NCBI RefSeq assembly: GCF_900496995.4
Contig: NC_044029.1
Coordinates: 4,402,001-4,466,000 of the forward strand
DNA: 64,000 bases
Source of the DNA: Aquila chrysaetos chrysaetos
Taxonomy: Eukaryota > Chordata > Aves > Accipitriformes > Accipitridae
Direction of reading: 5' to 3'
Under the pieces are notes generated by a model. That model saw only the letters and a list, made by a program, of their open reading frames with translations. It was not told where the DNA came from and did no database searches. Shown one piece after another: positions 27,001-42,000 of this stretch. The position numbers were made by a program, and so were the translations under genes. Each line of letters opens with the position of its first letter. Position 1 is the first letter of the stretch.

Positions 27001-30000
27001 GAAGGGACTCTGAAACCCAATGTAACCGCTATCCATGTGGCTCCTGAATTTTTGGCCTTGGCTGTAGTTGCAAAACCTGGACATAGTTGTGGAATTTTCA
27101 GTGAGGTAATAGGCAAAAACATTCCTTAGAAAAAATGGAATTGAAGTCAAGGCATGACAGACTTAGTGGATGAGCAAAGAGCAGTAGTTGAAAGGAAGAC
27201 TGGGACTTGCTTGAGGAACTGTTGGCACCATTGGCTTGTGAAAGAGCTATGGTGCGATTTATGTGTTTCTCAAACTTGTCAAGAAACTGACTGCAGAAAG
27301 TGAGTGTATTTGTCAGTTTGTTTCTTTAGGAAGAGTATCTGGAAAATGTTTTTTCAACATGTAACACAGCATAGAATATTAACTCACTGTGTGGAAGTGG
27401 TAATTAGGCTAGCATCATTTGGCCCATCCCACAGGAGGCATATTTTTGAGGGTTTAGTAGTGAATATAGAGTTTCATCTGCCTGTTGAGACCACTAAATA
27501 TCTGATTTATAGACGGTAGTTTACCCAGGTTAAATTACTCTAAGGACATGACCAAATGAGAGAGAGAGCAAAAAAATATTTAGACAATTTTCTAATGCCT
27601 TGATCTCTTAAAATGAGTACTGTGGTTTGGGTTTTGTTTTGCTTTTCCATTTTCAAACATATGAGGTCTCCTGTGTCGAATGTTAGGCTGTTTACTACAG
27701 GATTCCGGAGCCTGTAGCCAAGCAGAGCTCACTGCTCAGGTACAGAGCTCTGGCTCAGTGCAGTGCCAGTAACTGTGGTTGGACTCCAAGGACAGCATGA
27801 CTCTTGTCTGCTTCCTTTCCCACTGAGCTCCTCTTTGTTCCTTTTTTCTGTGCTGTTGCTATGACTGAATATGGTAATATGTTTATAAATCTTTTACACC
27901 AAAGTCAACCATGTGATAAAGCATATCCTTTTAGACTGTCTGAATAGAGACTTAAGAGAGAAACAAAAAAGATTCTATTTAGAAAGTTCAAAGGAGAGGG
28001 AGGGAGGCAGACAGGCTAGGAATGGAATATTGATTGTGGCTTCATTTCTAATCAAATCATATTGGTGGCTAGGCTGCTAACATCTCCACAACTCTAAAAA
28101 TAGGAAAATCTAATATGAGTTTAATATGTAGGAACTAGCATTAAAAGAGAATTGGCAACTAGTGTTTATATCTGCGTGCTTTTGAGAAACCCTGCATGGT
28201 TAGCTTGAATATAAGCTAAACACATGCCATTTTCTGTTGATAATTTTTTTAAAAAGCTCTGAATTCAGATTACAAGCTGCCTTAAAAAGACCATCAAGCT
28301 TATTGCAGTATTTTATGGCATAATAAAATTATATGGGGGAGGTAGGTAGGGAAACACGACTGAACTTCTGTATCCTCCTCTAAATTGTTCTGTTGTGCTG
28401 TAATGGCCAAAGAACATGAGAAACAAACTTACTTGAGTTGGGCAGCCTGTAGCTTCGTACAAAAATGTTATAATGAGATGAGTCCAACTGTTTGATTATG
28501 GCAGTGGCTTCAGAGAGGCTCTCCCAATTCTCTGTGGTTAGGTAAGGGAGGCAGTGGCTTTCAATAAGCTGAAAAAATAACTCTTAAAAATGCTCTGAAG
28601 CATCTTCTGTTGTTTTCATACACACGGCAGAGAAGTTGATTGGTGAACTCTGTGACTGAGTTTGTTTCTGGAAGGTGTAAGTCATGGGTGGTGAGTGTTT
28701 GTGTGACAACTTGACCAAGCAGAAAAGCAATAGCCTGTGCTCTTGTTTCAGAAGTGCTATCCTGGTCTAGCTAACATGACTTATGGCTACATAAGAATCT
28801 GAAATACCTACTTGCTTAATGAAGTTTTTGTTAGATATAATATGAATAACTTCTATTACCATCTCTGCTTAGGCAATATAGATAGCTTTATGTTTCTTCA
28901 TAGCATGTGAAGCTTACCAGCAATGCTGAAAGAGATTCTTGGGTAAAACAGAGATCTATACTAATGCCTACCTTGAAAATTGTGTCTTTATCATATGTAT
29001 TTATACCAGTTGGCTTACCCATCACTATGGATTTAATAATGGACACTACTGAGGAGGTAACAAAATGCATTCTCTTTTAAGATTGTATTTTATTAATTAA
29101 GCAAAATTATCAGTTGTTGTGTTAAGTATCCATTCAAATGAAGTGTATGGATTCCATAAAATCATGTGCTTTGGAGTTTGCAGTATCCAGAATAAATACT
29201 TGTTTGTGTGACATGATATAAATCATCATTATTATTTTAAAAAGACAGATTGTTCTGGGATGGTCTTATTTTCCTGTATCTCCCTCTGTAAGACTCTTAA
29301 GAAACATTAATGCATAGACCGGCAATTTTTTTAAATCTTGGCAAATATTGTACCAGTGTTCTGGGTTTGTGTGGTGGAGTTTTGATGGCAGGGAAGGGGC
29401 TGCAGGGCTGGCTCCTGTGAGAAGCTGCCAGAAGCTTCCCCGGCTCCAAGTCGGACCCGCCTCTGGCCAAAGCCAAGCCCATCAGCAACAGTGGTAGCAC
29501 CTCTGGGAGAACGTATTTAAGAAGCGGAAAAACTGCTGGGGAACAGCAGCCAGAGAAGAGAGGGGTGAGAATATGTGAGAGAAACCCCTGTGCGGATACC
29601 CAGGTCAGTGAAGAAGGGGAGGAGGGTTGCCAGAGGAGGGGATGCCCCTGTAGCCCATGGTGAGACGGCGGGCTGTGTCCCCCCAGCCCATGGAGGGGAG
29701 CGGGGGAGCAGATGCCCACCTGCAGCCCAAGGAGAGAGGAGCCCACACTGGAGCAGGGGCATGCCCCCCAAGATGGCCGGGACTCCATGGGAAAGCCTGC
29801 GATGGAGCAGGCTGTGCCTGAAGGACTGCAGCCTGTGGGAAGGACCCATGCCAGAGCAGGTGATGAATGAGGAGTCCTCCCCCTGAGGAGGAAGGAGCAG
29901 CAGAGACAGTGTGTGACGAACTGACCCCAACCCCCATTCCCCGTCCCCCTGTGCCACTGGTGGGGAGGAGGTAGAGAAAATGGGGAGTAAAGTTGAGCCA

Positions 30001-33000
30001 GGAAGGAGGGCAGGGTGGGGGAAGGTGTTTTAAGATTTGGTTTTATTTCTCATTATCCTGCTCTGATTTGATTGGTAACAAATTAAATTGATTTTGTTTT
30101 TTTCCCCAAAGTCAAGTCTGTTTTACCCGTGACCATAATTGGTGAGTGATCCCTCTGTCCTTGTCTCGACCCACAAGCTTTTCTTTATATTTTCGCCTCC
30201 TCATCCTGGGGTTGGGGTGGGGGGAAGAGGAGTAGGAGTGAGTGAGCGAGCGGCCTCGTGGTGCTTTGTTGCTGGCTGGGCTTAAACCACAACAACCAGT
30301 TAAAATATATCCCGGATAAAAAGCATGATTAAACTAATTTCAGATAAAAAGATGAAGTTGCAAATATTAGATGAGCAAAAGCAAGAAGATAAGAGGAAAG
30401 ATATAACTGAAAAGAAAAATGTACAAACTTAGAGTGTGAATAAGCACGTAACTGTCAGTGTAGCTATTATTTCTGTAGCAAGCTATACTTGTTTTTATTT
30501 ATGTAAATTTGACTGTACTACAATATTCTAATGACAATATTAAGATTTCCTCTTCCAAAAAATCTCAGTTTGATTAGCCAGTGGTCCTCGTTGATATGAA
30601 TTGACAAGTTTGCCTGTTTTGTCTTTAGAGTCTAAATTATGGTTAGTATGGCATCTGGCCATATAAACATCTTGGTAAAGTAAACCGCTCTGAACTTTAA
30701 TTATGTTTCAACAAATATTATTTGAGGAATAATTTTATCATTACCTGAGGGACATTATCGCAGAACAACAAAACATTTTTAGTATTGCCCTATTGAATTA
30801 AATAAATAATCCCTCTGACACCATCATGTCCTTTGGAGGGCTAGAATGAAACGCCCAAGATATCCTTAATGATGCTGAGATCCAAGTTAAATTGTGACTC
30901 TAAAAACATTATAAAGGCTTTAATCGCCTCCGTCCTAGATAGAGTTTTAACAAAAATAAAAAACCTGAAAGGCCTTGAATATGGACAGGGCTCTATAACA
31001 CTTATCCAAAGGCAAGAAAAGACAGAAAAAGCAATACAGGCTGCAAAGCCATCATTGCTTGTCATTTTCTAATGTGACTCTTAGTCTTGCTGTTGAATTA
31101 TTGGTGTTGCCTTTTTAGCCTTGCTGTCTCCTATGATAGTTCTTGACTAGATCTGTGCTGCGATTTTGTGCCACTGAGCACAATTTTGCATAAACATACT
31201 AATGTAGCAAAGAAGTTGCGTGAAGTTGGACTATAATATTTTATCAACCCTCTCAATTACAGTATCTAAGATATGGGTTTTAATTTCACTGTATTAAATG
31301 ACTTTTAGATTAGGAACATGGTTTTAGCAGATTAAGAAAGACCAACTTGAACACCTTTTTCTTCTATTGAATCTATTCTGCTCTATGCAACTTAATGTGC
31401 TGTGCAACTGTACAGTTTCTGAGCATTTTCCAGTAGTCTGTTAAACAAAGTCACTACGGTTTGTTGCCTGTGATTCTGATCTCACAGTCCTGCATTTGGG
31501 AATGGTTTTTGTGTTGGATGGCAGAGAGAAAGGAGCAGGTTTTTCATTTGGTTTTTGTTTGATTTGTTTTTTTATTTTGTTCATGAGCACTGAATTTGTG
31601 TCTAAATTTTGTGCATAATATGCATTCCTCTGTATATTTATACTACATGAAGAGATGTTCACCCAATGTGCCCTGTAGTTGGAATAGAAGGCAGTGAGCT
31701 TTGTAATGAGCCTTTAGTATCTGCAGCAGTTCATTCCACCCTTGACATTTTACTTCTGGCCAAACAGAGATAGATGTATTTTCAGTTTGCAAATATCTCT
31801 GAGAGGAAAAGGCTGCTTTCATTTGCCATTACTACCCTGGCAATACGTAACGGTTACTACTCAAGCTTGTTCAAAATTACATCAGAGGCTTTGTACCATA
31901 CTCTCAAAATTTTGTGAATCCCCATTAAAGGCAGTTGTATAAGAAATAGTTTCTTTCTTTACCCGCAAAACTTAACAAAAGTGTTAATTCACAATTTTTT
32001 TTACAAGTAATATGGTGATGTAACTATAATTTAACCTAGTTTATCTTCCAGAATTGTCTGAATTGCCATCTCAAAGTAATTCAGTTTAATAAATATCACT
32101 AACTGGGGAAGTGTGTTCTCAGGACAGGAATATTTTTAAGACTAGATAAAAATTTTACTTTAGGGTTTTATTACTCTCTAATTGGGTGAGTCTCTGATTT
32201 TTGTTTGCAGTTAGACAAGCTTTCTGCATTTTGGGTTTTTAATTAATTGATGTTCTCTTATTGACTTGTGGAACTTCTCTACAACGCAGTTTCTTTTATG
32301 GGTTGAGAACTGCTGTAACATGCATTAGTATTTGAAGCATATGGTATATACAAAAATTTGAAAGAAAAAGGAAAAAATGGAGTATGGAGACAACCCATCA
32401 CTAAGTACAAATAGTAGGTTATTTTAGTTCAATAAAATTGATACAACAGTCTTAGCTGAACTTGGTTCAGAGAGAAAAGACTGATAGGAAAGGTTTTTTT
32501 AATATTTTTTTAAAAAACAAACCCTCAGCCTCTTATAGGAATGATTCATGCCAGTACAAACTCATAAGCATATTAAAAGATTGTGTGAGAAACTATTCAA
32601 AATCGTGTGCTATAGACAGTGTTTTAATGTACAGTGATTCCTTCAAGACATTTAACCTAAGAGTTTATTTAAAATTTTTTGTAGGCTTCTAAAAGGACTT
32701 TTGTCCTTTGCAGCTAACAAATAGGCAATTGGTGCACATACGGAACATGTTTCTGGAGAGTGCACAAAACGCTAGCTGAAGTAGTCGTTCACTCTGATGT
32801 GTTATTATGTGCATGTGGAGCCTCTTCAAAAAGGAGGATTCAGGGAGATCTGCTTGTAGAGGCACACTCGTCTTCAAAATGTATGCTATTTGTGTCTTTT
32901 TTTCTGGGAAAGTAATCTTTTTTGTGAATTCATATTTAGTTGTAACTATTTGAATTGATTGTTAGGGTGTAAACTTAAAATAGTGTGCCAAGAGGAGGTT

Positions 33001-36000
33001 CTCGGAAGGTGCACATCAGCTGAAACACTGCTTTATTTTTTTTGTACGTATATGAGATTTTCTGTGGACTCGTACTTGCTTATAATAATTTTATGTGTAT
33101 TTGTAAAAATATTTATAAAAGCATTTTTATATGTGTGCATTTATATAAATAAGAAGATAGTAAGCATACAAATAATATTTGAAGACATTTTCTCCAGAAT
33201 AAGGAGAATTGTTACAGTTGCTCTCAAGGAGATTTGATTAGTTCTGTTCATAAATAGAAAGCATCGCCTGTGACCCAGTTTAGTAGCATAGTCACAGCAG
33301 CAGAAAACCTTGTTCCATTATATTTTTACTTCTCAAAACAATGTTATTTATATTAACTTGGGGGACAATGTTTCATTTTCTTCTGGGAGGAGGATATGCA
33401 AAGAGTACTGCCTGAGCAGGAAACTGTGGTTCTGTTGCCTAATGCTTTAAATTACCCCTTCAGTGAAGAGAAAGGAAAAGATTTTTGCTATTTTAGAAAG
33501 AAACATAAATAAGAAAATGCTTTAAAGTTCTGTTGTTGTGGTGTTCAGGAGGTAGAGGGTTAAATCCATTGAATCTGCAGAGAATTTTGGCACCTACTGC
33601 ACTGCAATTAAGATGTTTTCTCCAGAGTTTATTCAGAGCAGTGTTAATCAGTTATGTATAGTAGCTTAAAATACAATTATTGCAGCAGTATTTTTGAATA
33701 ACATATGACCTGTATAATAATGCATCTGTGTGATTCCAGTTTTAGTTGTCCTTATCTTGCATAATGAAATACAGTTTTGTTAATAAAAATAATTTAAAAC
33801 TTTTTTTTTTTAATTAGGCTTTAAAATAAAACCTTTCATCTCTCTTTTCTTTGTTTTCTGGGCTTGTCTTCTTTCTTTTTTTTCTTCTTTCAGTATATGT
33901 AGATCATGAAGTATGGCCAAAGTTTTTGATTTTTTTGTGGCCCAGTCTCCCTGCAGTTCTCTGTCTTTGGGCTTATTTGTGGTATTAGGTACAAATACAA
34001 GTCTTGGATATCAGGTGTGGAACAAAAAAATGTACTCATGTGTCTAATGTGGCACATAGTGAAAGTTTGCTTGTGTATATAAGTAACTAAGCTTTAAAAA
34101 ATAAAGTTGCCTTGTAAAGAGATGTACTAGTTATTACAGAGAGGTAAATAAAATGCTCTTCAAAATGGAGATCCTTTCCTAGAGAGCAGCCTGAAGTATA
34201 AGGGCAGGGGTGGGGAGGGGGAGAGGGGGAGGAGAGAGAAAGGAGAGATCTTGTGGTGTTCAGCACACTTCCAAGTTCAAATTTGTTTGTTTGCTGCTGA
34301 CACCTGGAAGGAGGGCTACCAGGTATTGAACTTAGTGGACAAGCAAAGCCTAGAGCCCCTAATACCTAAAAGTTAGAGAGGGGAGGAATATCAGGTAGGT
34401 GTGAAGTCGTCTTAAAAAGGGATCAAAGCCACAGCTGTAAGCCTTCCAGTAGTTCCTGTAATAGTGAAAAATGACATCTAAGCTGCTCATTAGGCAGCCT
34501 GTGGTTGTTAGTCATGCAATGTAGTGAAGCAGAGCTTCTCTTTTGATTAGGCCTTCATGTCAAAAAATGAATTAAAAGTCCTGTGTGTAGGCAGAACTGC
34601 TGATGTAACAGAAATGTATTTTTGAGATTTTACTTTATCAGCCCAGTATGGAGAGAAGGGGGAAAAAAGGAAGAAGTAAGCTAGCAAGCTCCTTTGAATA
34701 AGTGACTCAGTTCATGTACAGGACAAGATGTGATTGTTTATATGCTCAGGATGTGCTGCTGCAGCATTAACGCAAATGAAAAGATCTTATGTGTGATGGA
34801 GCTATTGTTCTCCTGTTTATAAATGGAAGTTTTGCAATGGTTAAAACAAATAAAAACCCCATGTCTTGGGTCTTTTGCCTATGATGGCCAGTCTATCTGG
34901 ATTTGGAATGTTTTATCTCTGAATGGTAGTACTTCAAAAATTCCCTGCTACCGTAAAGTCTTAATGTTCCTGTTACAAAATAGGTTTTATATAAGTGTTG
35001 CCAGCTCAAAGCAATAAAGTAATGAATTAGACTTTCTAAAATCAGTTGTGGGTTTAATTTTTGTAGATCTGTAAATCATATATTTAAAATTTCCTTAATA
35101 TTCTCTGTATTTTGGGGGAAGTAGGACTTCGTTGTTGACTATTAAGTTAGATGTGGGAGTTATTTCTCTGTAACTGAGGGCAAGAAACTTAGTAATATTC
35201 CCTGGAAATCTCTTGTATGATTGTACATTTCTAGGAGCTGGGATTTTGGGAAATGCTTAGACAATCTGAATAGCAATGAAATTAAAAGAGTTGACTGGGA
35301 AACAGAAAGAACTGGGTGGAGGAGCAAGTAACCTGTTGTAGCTTTATCAACATGGAATAGATAATTTGTGATGTGAAGTTAGACAATGGAGTGATACGAA
35401 GGAAAGCACACTCTAAATCACAAGTGGTGGGAAATCAGAAGCATATGCTGTAACTAGGAGAGGTGGTTTGTCATAGCGGGGATGTGGCTGGCTTTTTATC
35501 AAATTCTCATTCATAGAAAAGGATTTAATAACTGAAAATGTATAGCAGCTGGCTTTTCACAGAGTATTTCACAGTATTCTGGAAAATTTCATTCTTGCCA
35601 CCTATTTGAACATCTATTGGGAAAAAAAAAAGCTTATTATTGAATCGGAGGGGAATAAAATCCATAAAAGCTGGGGGGGGGGGGGGCGGGGGAAGAAAAG
35701 CACTTATTAGAAACACTAAAAGTGAGTTGAACAATTAGTCTAGAAGAAGAGATACAGAATGTCTTGCATCACCCTTCAAAAATATGCTATGCCCACACTG
35801 ATTCATAGTATTTTGAGGGGTTTGTGTCAGGTGAAAGGCCCTCTCCTTCAGGGGGAGGGCAGGCTTCTCATATGCACTTCCCGATGGAACCACACGTGTA
35901 GCACCTGGGGCTCCCAAGTATTTCCTTATATTGCTATGGCAACCTGAGACAGAAGGAATATACACATAAAAGTGACATTTATTTTGATTCAAGAAGTTAG

Positions 36001-39000
36001 GAGACAGTATTTTAATGACTCCTCCTTAATTAATGGCACTTATCTAAAGAGTGGGACTGATCTGAAGCAAAATAGTTAACTGTGGGGTGTGGAGCCTACC
36101 TCTGGCCTGCGTGAGAAACTTAAGCATAATGAATCTGACTATTAGTTCATCACTCTACTGATTTCCCTAGCCAGGACAGTGAATTTTTTTTTTTTTTTTT
36201 TTTTTTACATGACTGCTGGACAGTAAATGGAAAGTAGCTTGCTTACTTTTATAAAGACCTGTTGAAGTTTGCAGCGTTTAGGCACAGAAGTTGTTTGTAT
36301 TGGAACTGGTTTGCTCATGTCAGTTTTGTGCTGTGGAACAACCTGGAAACAGGACTGAGTGCGAGTTGTGACATGGGAGACTTTTCAGTGGATGTTGTTG
36401 GGTTTTGATGAAGCTGGTATTGGCAATGAAGCAGAAAACTGCCTCTTCCCCCCATTGTTCTCTTCTCCCATTGTTGGTTTAATCTGAAACAGTACCATAT
36501 CTGAAGACTTATTTACACACAAGCAGTGACCTAGCTAATTTGGCCTTAGTTCAGTCTTTAATTAGAAATTAGATAAAAGGTTATTTCTGGGATACTCCTA
36601 GTTTGAACTGGGCATGTCCACAGGATTCAAGGCAAAAAAATGTTGGTGTGAACTTGGCTGTTTGGGTTGCAAATTATACATAGCTATTTGGCATTGACCA
36701 AATTAGACCAACAGAGTAAAAGCTGTCTTTCTAGTAACAGCAGAACTTATGTGTATCTGCTTTCTTTGTAGTTACTTTCTACAGAGTTTGTTTTAAAGCA
36801 GTTTAAACTTTTTTTTTTTTAACTAAAATTACAAGCACATTTACATCTTTCTTGAGGTGCCTGTGCTTACAGTCTCAGCTCTGTGGTGCTGATAAAAAGA
36901 ATTAAAATGGAGGGCAAGATCAAACTGACTCTGAGGAGGAGTGGGTTCTGTATCTGAGCTCTTGCCTAAATTGCTTAGTATAACAACTGAATTTTTATTA
37001 TTACCGGACCATGTTGGCATAGTGGGGAAAATTTTCAAAAGCTCTACAGGCTAGTCTGCCTCTGTGTGATACCTTACTCATGAAATGGCCTTGAAGCTCC
37101 CCAGCCTTTGAATATTGAAGTGCAGATACCTGCCAAAGTGTATCTGGGATTATCTTTGACTATCACTTGGAACAAACCCTTAATGTGTGGTAGTGAGATG
37201 CCTAACAGCTTTAATGTTTGTCTTTTTGATAGGTGATAGAGGAACTGTAGATGGTAAAAGAACCACCTTCTGGGTTATTTGACTCTATCAGCATTTGCTA
37301 GGTGGTTTCAGACAAATCACCCTGGATCTCTGATTTCCCTGGTAAAAAGTAGAAGCAGCGTTTGCTGTCTCCCTCCATTCCTCTATTCTCAACCCTCTGC
37401 ATGATTATTAGTATGATGTTCTGAGTGTAGGTACTTCTAGATACTACTATTAAGTAGCTCTTCAAAAAAAAAAAACAACCATGAGCAGAAGATGTTTTGC
37501 TGTAACATACTGTACAGCAATTTGGGGGGCTGATTTTATATAACTAAAACCTTTTATGATGATTAAGCACTGTTTTAAGCCTTCCATGAAATATTCTTTC
37601 CTGTGGATTTTAGGAGCAGTGAATTTGAAAGAGATGGTAAATCTCTCTCCCCAAACACATTTCTGCTTTGGAATATGCTGAAAAAGGAATAAAACCTCCT
37701 CTGCATGCTCTTTTACCCATTGGAAACCCCTGTGCTTCTAGTATATGTATATTTCTTGACAAAAAGATAATTACTCCTGGTTATTTTTGTTGCTATTGCT
37801 AAACCCTAAAAGCTTTTAAAGCTGCCTTAATCCCATCTTCTATGTTTCTTACGGGATTCGTTTTCTAAGCACTAGTCAGATACCCCTCATAAAGTCTTGC
37901 AAGATAGGCTTAAATTATCATCATAAGCTTTTGTTTAGCTTGCACAGCTATGGCTGGTGATGGTAATGAGGCTGTTTGGGGAAAGAAAAAGCAAAAAACC
38001 AACCCTGAACCACCTTTAAACTGAGTGTATTTGAGTAAATAGATCACTGTGTCTTCATGGTTTGCTTCTGTTAGTGAGGCAACCCAAAGATGTGTGCTTT
38101 CTGGATCCTGATGCGTCTATGCAGTTCAATGACTCTGTCTTGCAAATGCTTTTTCTCTGTGCTTCTTTCAGCCACTTCTTAAAAGAGTATGACAAATCTA
38201 TGAAATAAACAGTAGAGTTCAGTTTGACACCTAAACATAGCTGGCTGAGCTCTTACTTGTTGGTGGAGAGCTACTGACACAGTCAGTGGAACAGAGGAAG
38301 TGATTCATCTGAGCAGCCAGGAGATGTGTGCTTGAGGGTGGGCTCTCTATGCTCTATTCACTGTGGATTTCTTTCTCCCAAATGGATCCCATGCAGGATC
38401 TTTGGGAAGAAATAACCTTCTATGTCTGCTTTACATTTTGCAACCAGAGAATATAATGGCCAACCTATACAGGCTGTTACACATGTTCTTACCCGTTCAG
38501 CAGTTCCTGTCTATATGGAGCCCCTTTCCATCAGTCTTACCTGTGGCATTTGGGCACATGGGTCCTTTTGTGCTCTGGGCTCATTGTTAGCGTGACCCGC
38601 AAATCTGAGCTTTGGGTTGCTTTTGCAGGCGGTAAGTGAGAAAACGTGGATCTTTATGATGCCAATAAAATACCTATATCCTTGCTTCTGTGATTGGGTT
38701 TTCAAAGCACTATTGTGCTCTGAATGTTTCTTTATGAATGGCAAGTTTCCTTTTACCCAGCCCTCCACTTTGCCATTTAAGACGGAAAGTATATCTGCCA
38801 ATTCATGCGTAATGAAGGGTTCCTAGCAATGTGCCTGTGTTCATTGCACCAAGTAGTTACTCTGTTATCCCTTTCGAAGCTGTGGACTTTGGCTTGGGAT
38901 GGGCTGCATGAACAGCCTGGCCATGCAGCCAGGGATCTGCATGGCTCCTTGGAAGAAGGGGGGTTGGGGCAGAAGGAAGTTGCTTTACCTCTGAGAGGTA

Positions 39001-42000
39001 CCTATCTAGTCATCTGTGGTGTCTGGCTCTGCTGCAGGCAGAGAGCCTGTGAATTGCTGCACTTGTAAATCACTGTTCTTAAAAGCTAGTCTTTGAGCTG
39101 CACAAACATTACAATTAGTTCTCAGCTGCGTTGTAGCAAAGTGTGTATGTGAGCAGCTCCATAAAATGCAGTGGTCTCTCCAAGCCCCAGATTTCTTCTT
39201 TCAAGCTAACATCAGCTATGGCTATCCCAGTAACCTGTTTTTCCCCTTTTTTCCCTAGAAGCCAGATCCAGGGCATGTCTCTGTTATATCCTCATACTCT
39301 GGGCTAGTGCTTTGTCTTCCTTGTGTTACCACTTGTTTCAGGACTGCTTCCTCTCATCTATTGGTAATCCCCAGCTCCCTAGTAATTGTTATTGTAATAG
39401 GAGAGATGTATGATGGTTCCATTCTTTTTTTCTTTAAGTGCTTCTCACTTCCAAAGATATGGCTGGTCCCTTTTTGGCTATTGGGGCCACTACTGTGTGT
39501 ATATTTTTTTCTCTTGGCAACCATAATGAAAATATTAAAAAACAAATGAAGCTCTCAATAACTTCTTTATTATTAACAGCTTGGCACCCTTGTAAGGCAC
39601 TGGTGACCCCAGAGTCACAGAAAGAACAATAGCGTGGATGGCATTCATCATCTCTTCCCATAGCATAGTTGTAAGAGCACTCACATAGTTTGAGAGGGAT
39701 GCATGTTCAGTCTCCTGCATGTGGGAGGATTTCAGCCCACATCACAGGAGAGTGCGCCAGTCCCTGCAGGGATGAGGTAGCATCTTGGACTCCTACGGAT
39801 GGTCTTCTGCTCTGTATAAAGAACTGGGCACTGGATACAGCAGGAAGAGCAAGTTACACTTAAGTGCTTCAGGAAGGAGCATTAGTGACTAATGCAGAGG
39901 GGTAATTCTTCTCATCTCAAGATGAGACTGTTGCAGCAAGGAGGATTTGGGGTAGGATTTGAAGTTGGACCTCTGGTGTCTTGGGGTAGCATTAGTGTTG
40001 AGCTATAAAGTAATCATAAATGGATCTTTGTCAAACTGTTCTACCTCATCAAGGTAGAAGACAGGTGATAGGCCACTTGTTTAGAGATACCTGGGTCTTC
40101 CAGTGTCTGCTTGCTTCTGATTTAAAAACCCCAAAATACCCAACTGACCAAACAAAAAAAAACTAAACCAAAAAAACCCCCACAAAAACAAACAAGACCC
40201 CCCCCCCCCCAAAAAAAAAAACCAACCAGCCAAACCCAAACCACCAACAAAAACGTGTATTACATCAACAGAAGGCTTCGAGAGCCTCTGTTGCCTGACC
40301 CAACCTTGCAACATGATGGCAAGAGGACACCTGCCATTTTGGCCAAATACAATCAGACAGAGGAACATGTTGGATATGACTGTTCTGTACCCTTGGTGAC
40401 CTCTCAATGCAGCAAGCTAAAAAAACTACTCCTAGCCATGTTTTGGGAATTTAGACACAATTCTTTTCTAAACTTCACTGAATTTGAACTGACCCTGTGA
40501 TTGGTTTTACTCGTTTCAGAAGTAGATTTGCCATATGGTAATTGATTTCCTCAGCTCCAAAAGCAATGCAGCTTTCAGCAGACGTATTCCCCCAACACTA
40601 TTGTTCTTTTTATCTCTGTTGCTGTTGTGACCTTGAAGTTCCAGGAAGGCACAGGGTGCATGGTGATGGTAGACCTTGCTGACCGCTAGAGAGTCCAGTG
40701 AGGGAGGGGACATAAGGGAGAAGGGATCTGGTTTGGGCTTCTATCCAATTATTATTACAATATATTTTTAGACTATTTTGTACTAAGGAAGTAAACACTT
40801 AATGCTGTGTAAAGGTTAGAGAGACCCACCCATTCTTGGAATTATGTACAGCTTGTCCTGAGTGACATCAGTGATGGATCTGTCTTGTGTGTACATGCAA
40901 TTTGGTGATTTATTACAGTTTAATTTTGTGCCAAAGCTTATTCAAAAATGTCTTGGGTTGTTTCAGGAAACTATTGTTTTATACTGAGCTTTTTCTCTTT
41001 ACTGAATTTGTCCAGACACAGTAAATCCATTTAAATAAATATTTGCAATATGGGGTACAGATCTCATATCTAAGCTTTTTAGCTATTTGCCTTGATTGCT
41101 TTTCATTGCTGTATGAGCCTTTGGAAAGATACAGGTATCCTATGTCAAACTATTTTTGCTTATATTAAATGCATATTTTAGCTACCACGATAATATTATG
41201 AGTGTTATCACTTTAAAAAGTGATCTGTAAAAGGTTTTTTTTCCTGTTAGTTATATTTCTAAGACTGGTTCAATTAAAAAAAAAAATCAATAAAAATGGA
41301 AGTTAGATTTCACACTTGTGATTTTTGTCACTGTCGTGGTTTAGGCTCAGATGGCAACTAAGCACCACAGGGCTGCTCACTCACTCCTCCCCTCCGTGCC
41401 CCCCCCACCCCGGCCCAGTGGGATGGGGAGGAGAATCGGAAGAAAAAGGTAAAAACTCATGGGTTGAGATAAGGACAGTTTAACAGGACAACACAAGGAG
41501 AGAAGAAATAATAGTAACAATAATACTAATAAAATAATATATGAGTGAGTGATGCACAATGCAGTTGCTCACCACCCTGGAACCTAATGCTCAGCCCATT
41601 CCGGAGCTGCAATCCCTCCTCCCTCCCTGCGCCCCCCCCCCCCCCCCCCCCCCCCCCAATTATATACTGAGCATGACATCACATGGTGTCGAATATCCCC
41701 TTGGCTAGTTCAGGTCAGCTGTCCTGGCTGTGTGTCGTCTCCCAGCTTCTTGTGAAAGTTAACTCTATCCCAGCCAAACCCAGGACAGTCACTCTTTAAA
41801 TTAGGTATCACCTGAATATAGAATGCCATCCATGTGAGTCATATCTGTGCAAATACTAAAATGACATCTCATCAATAAAGTAGATTTTCAGTGTAGCACA
41901 CATGACTGATGATATTAAATCATATACAAATTTTATATATTTATAAAAATTACTTACACCTCTATTAAGCATATGGCTCAATATAAATTATTTTTAACAA

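Noticed and set aside
29297..29957. Minus-strand open frames (163 and 146 codons) near 29.3-29.9 kb
   Set aside because: They lie in the solo LTR, antisense to it, with no retroviral domain. The LTR sequence explains their openness.
40081..40407. 108-codon minus-strand frame with a Gly/Phe/Leu run
   Set aside because: Produced by the A/C-rich tract read in reverse.
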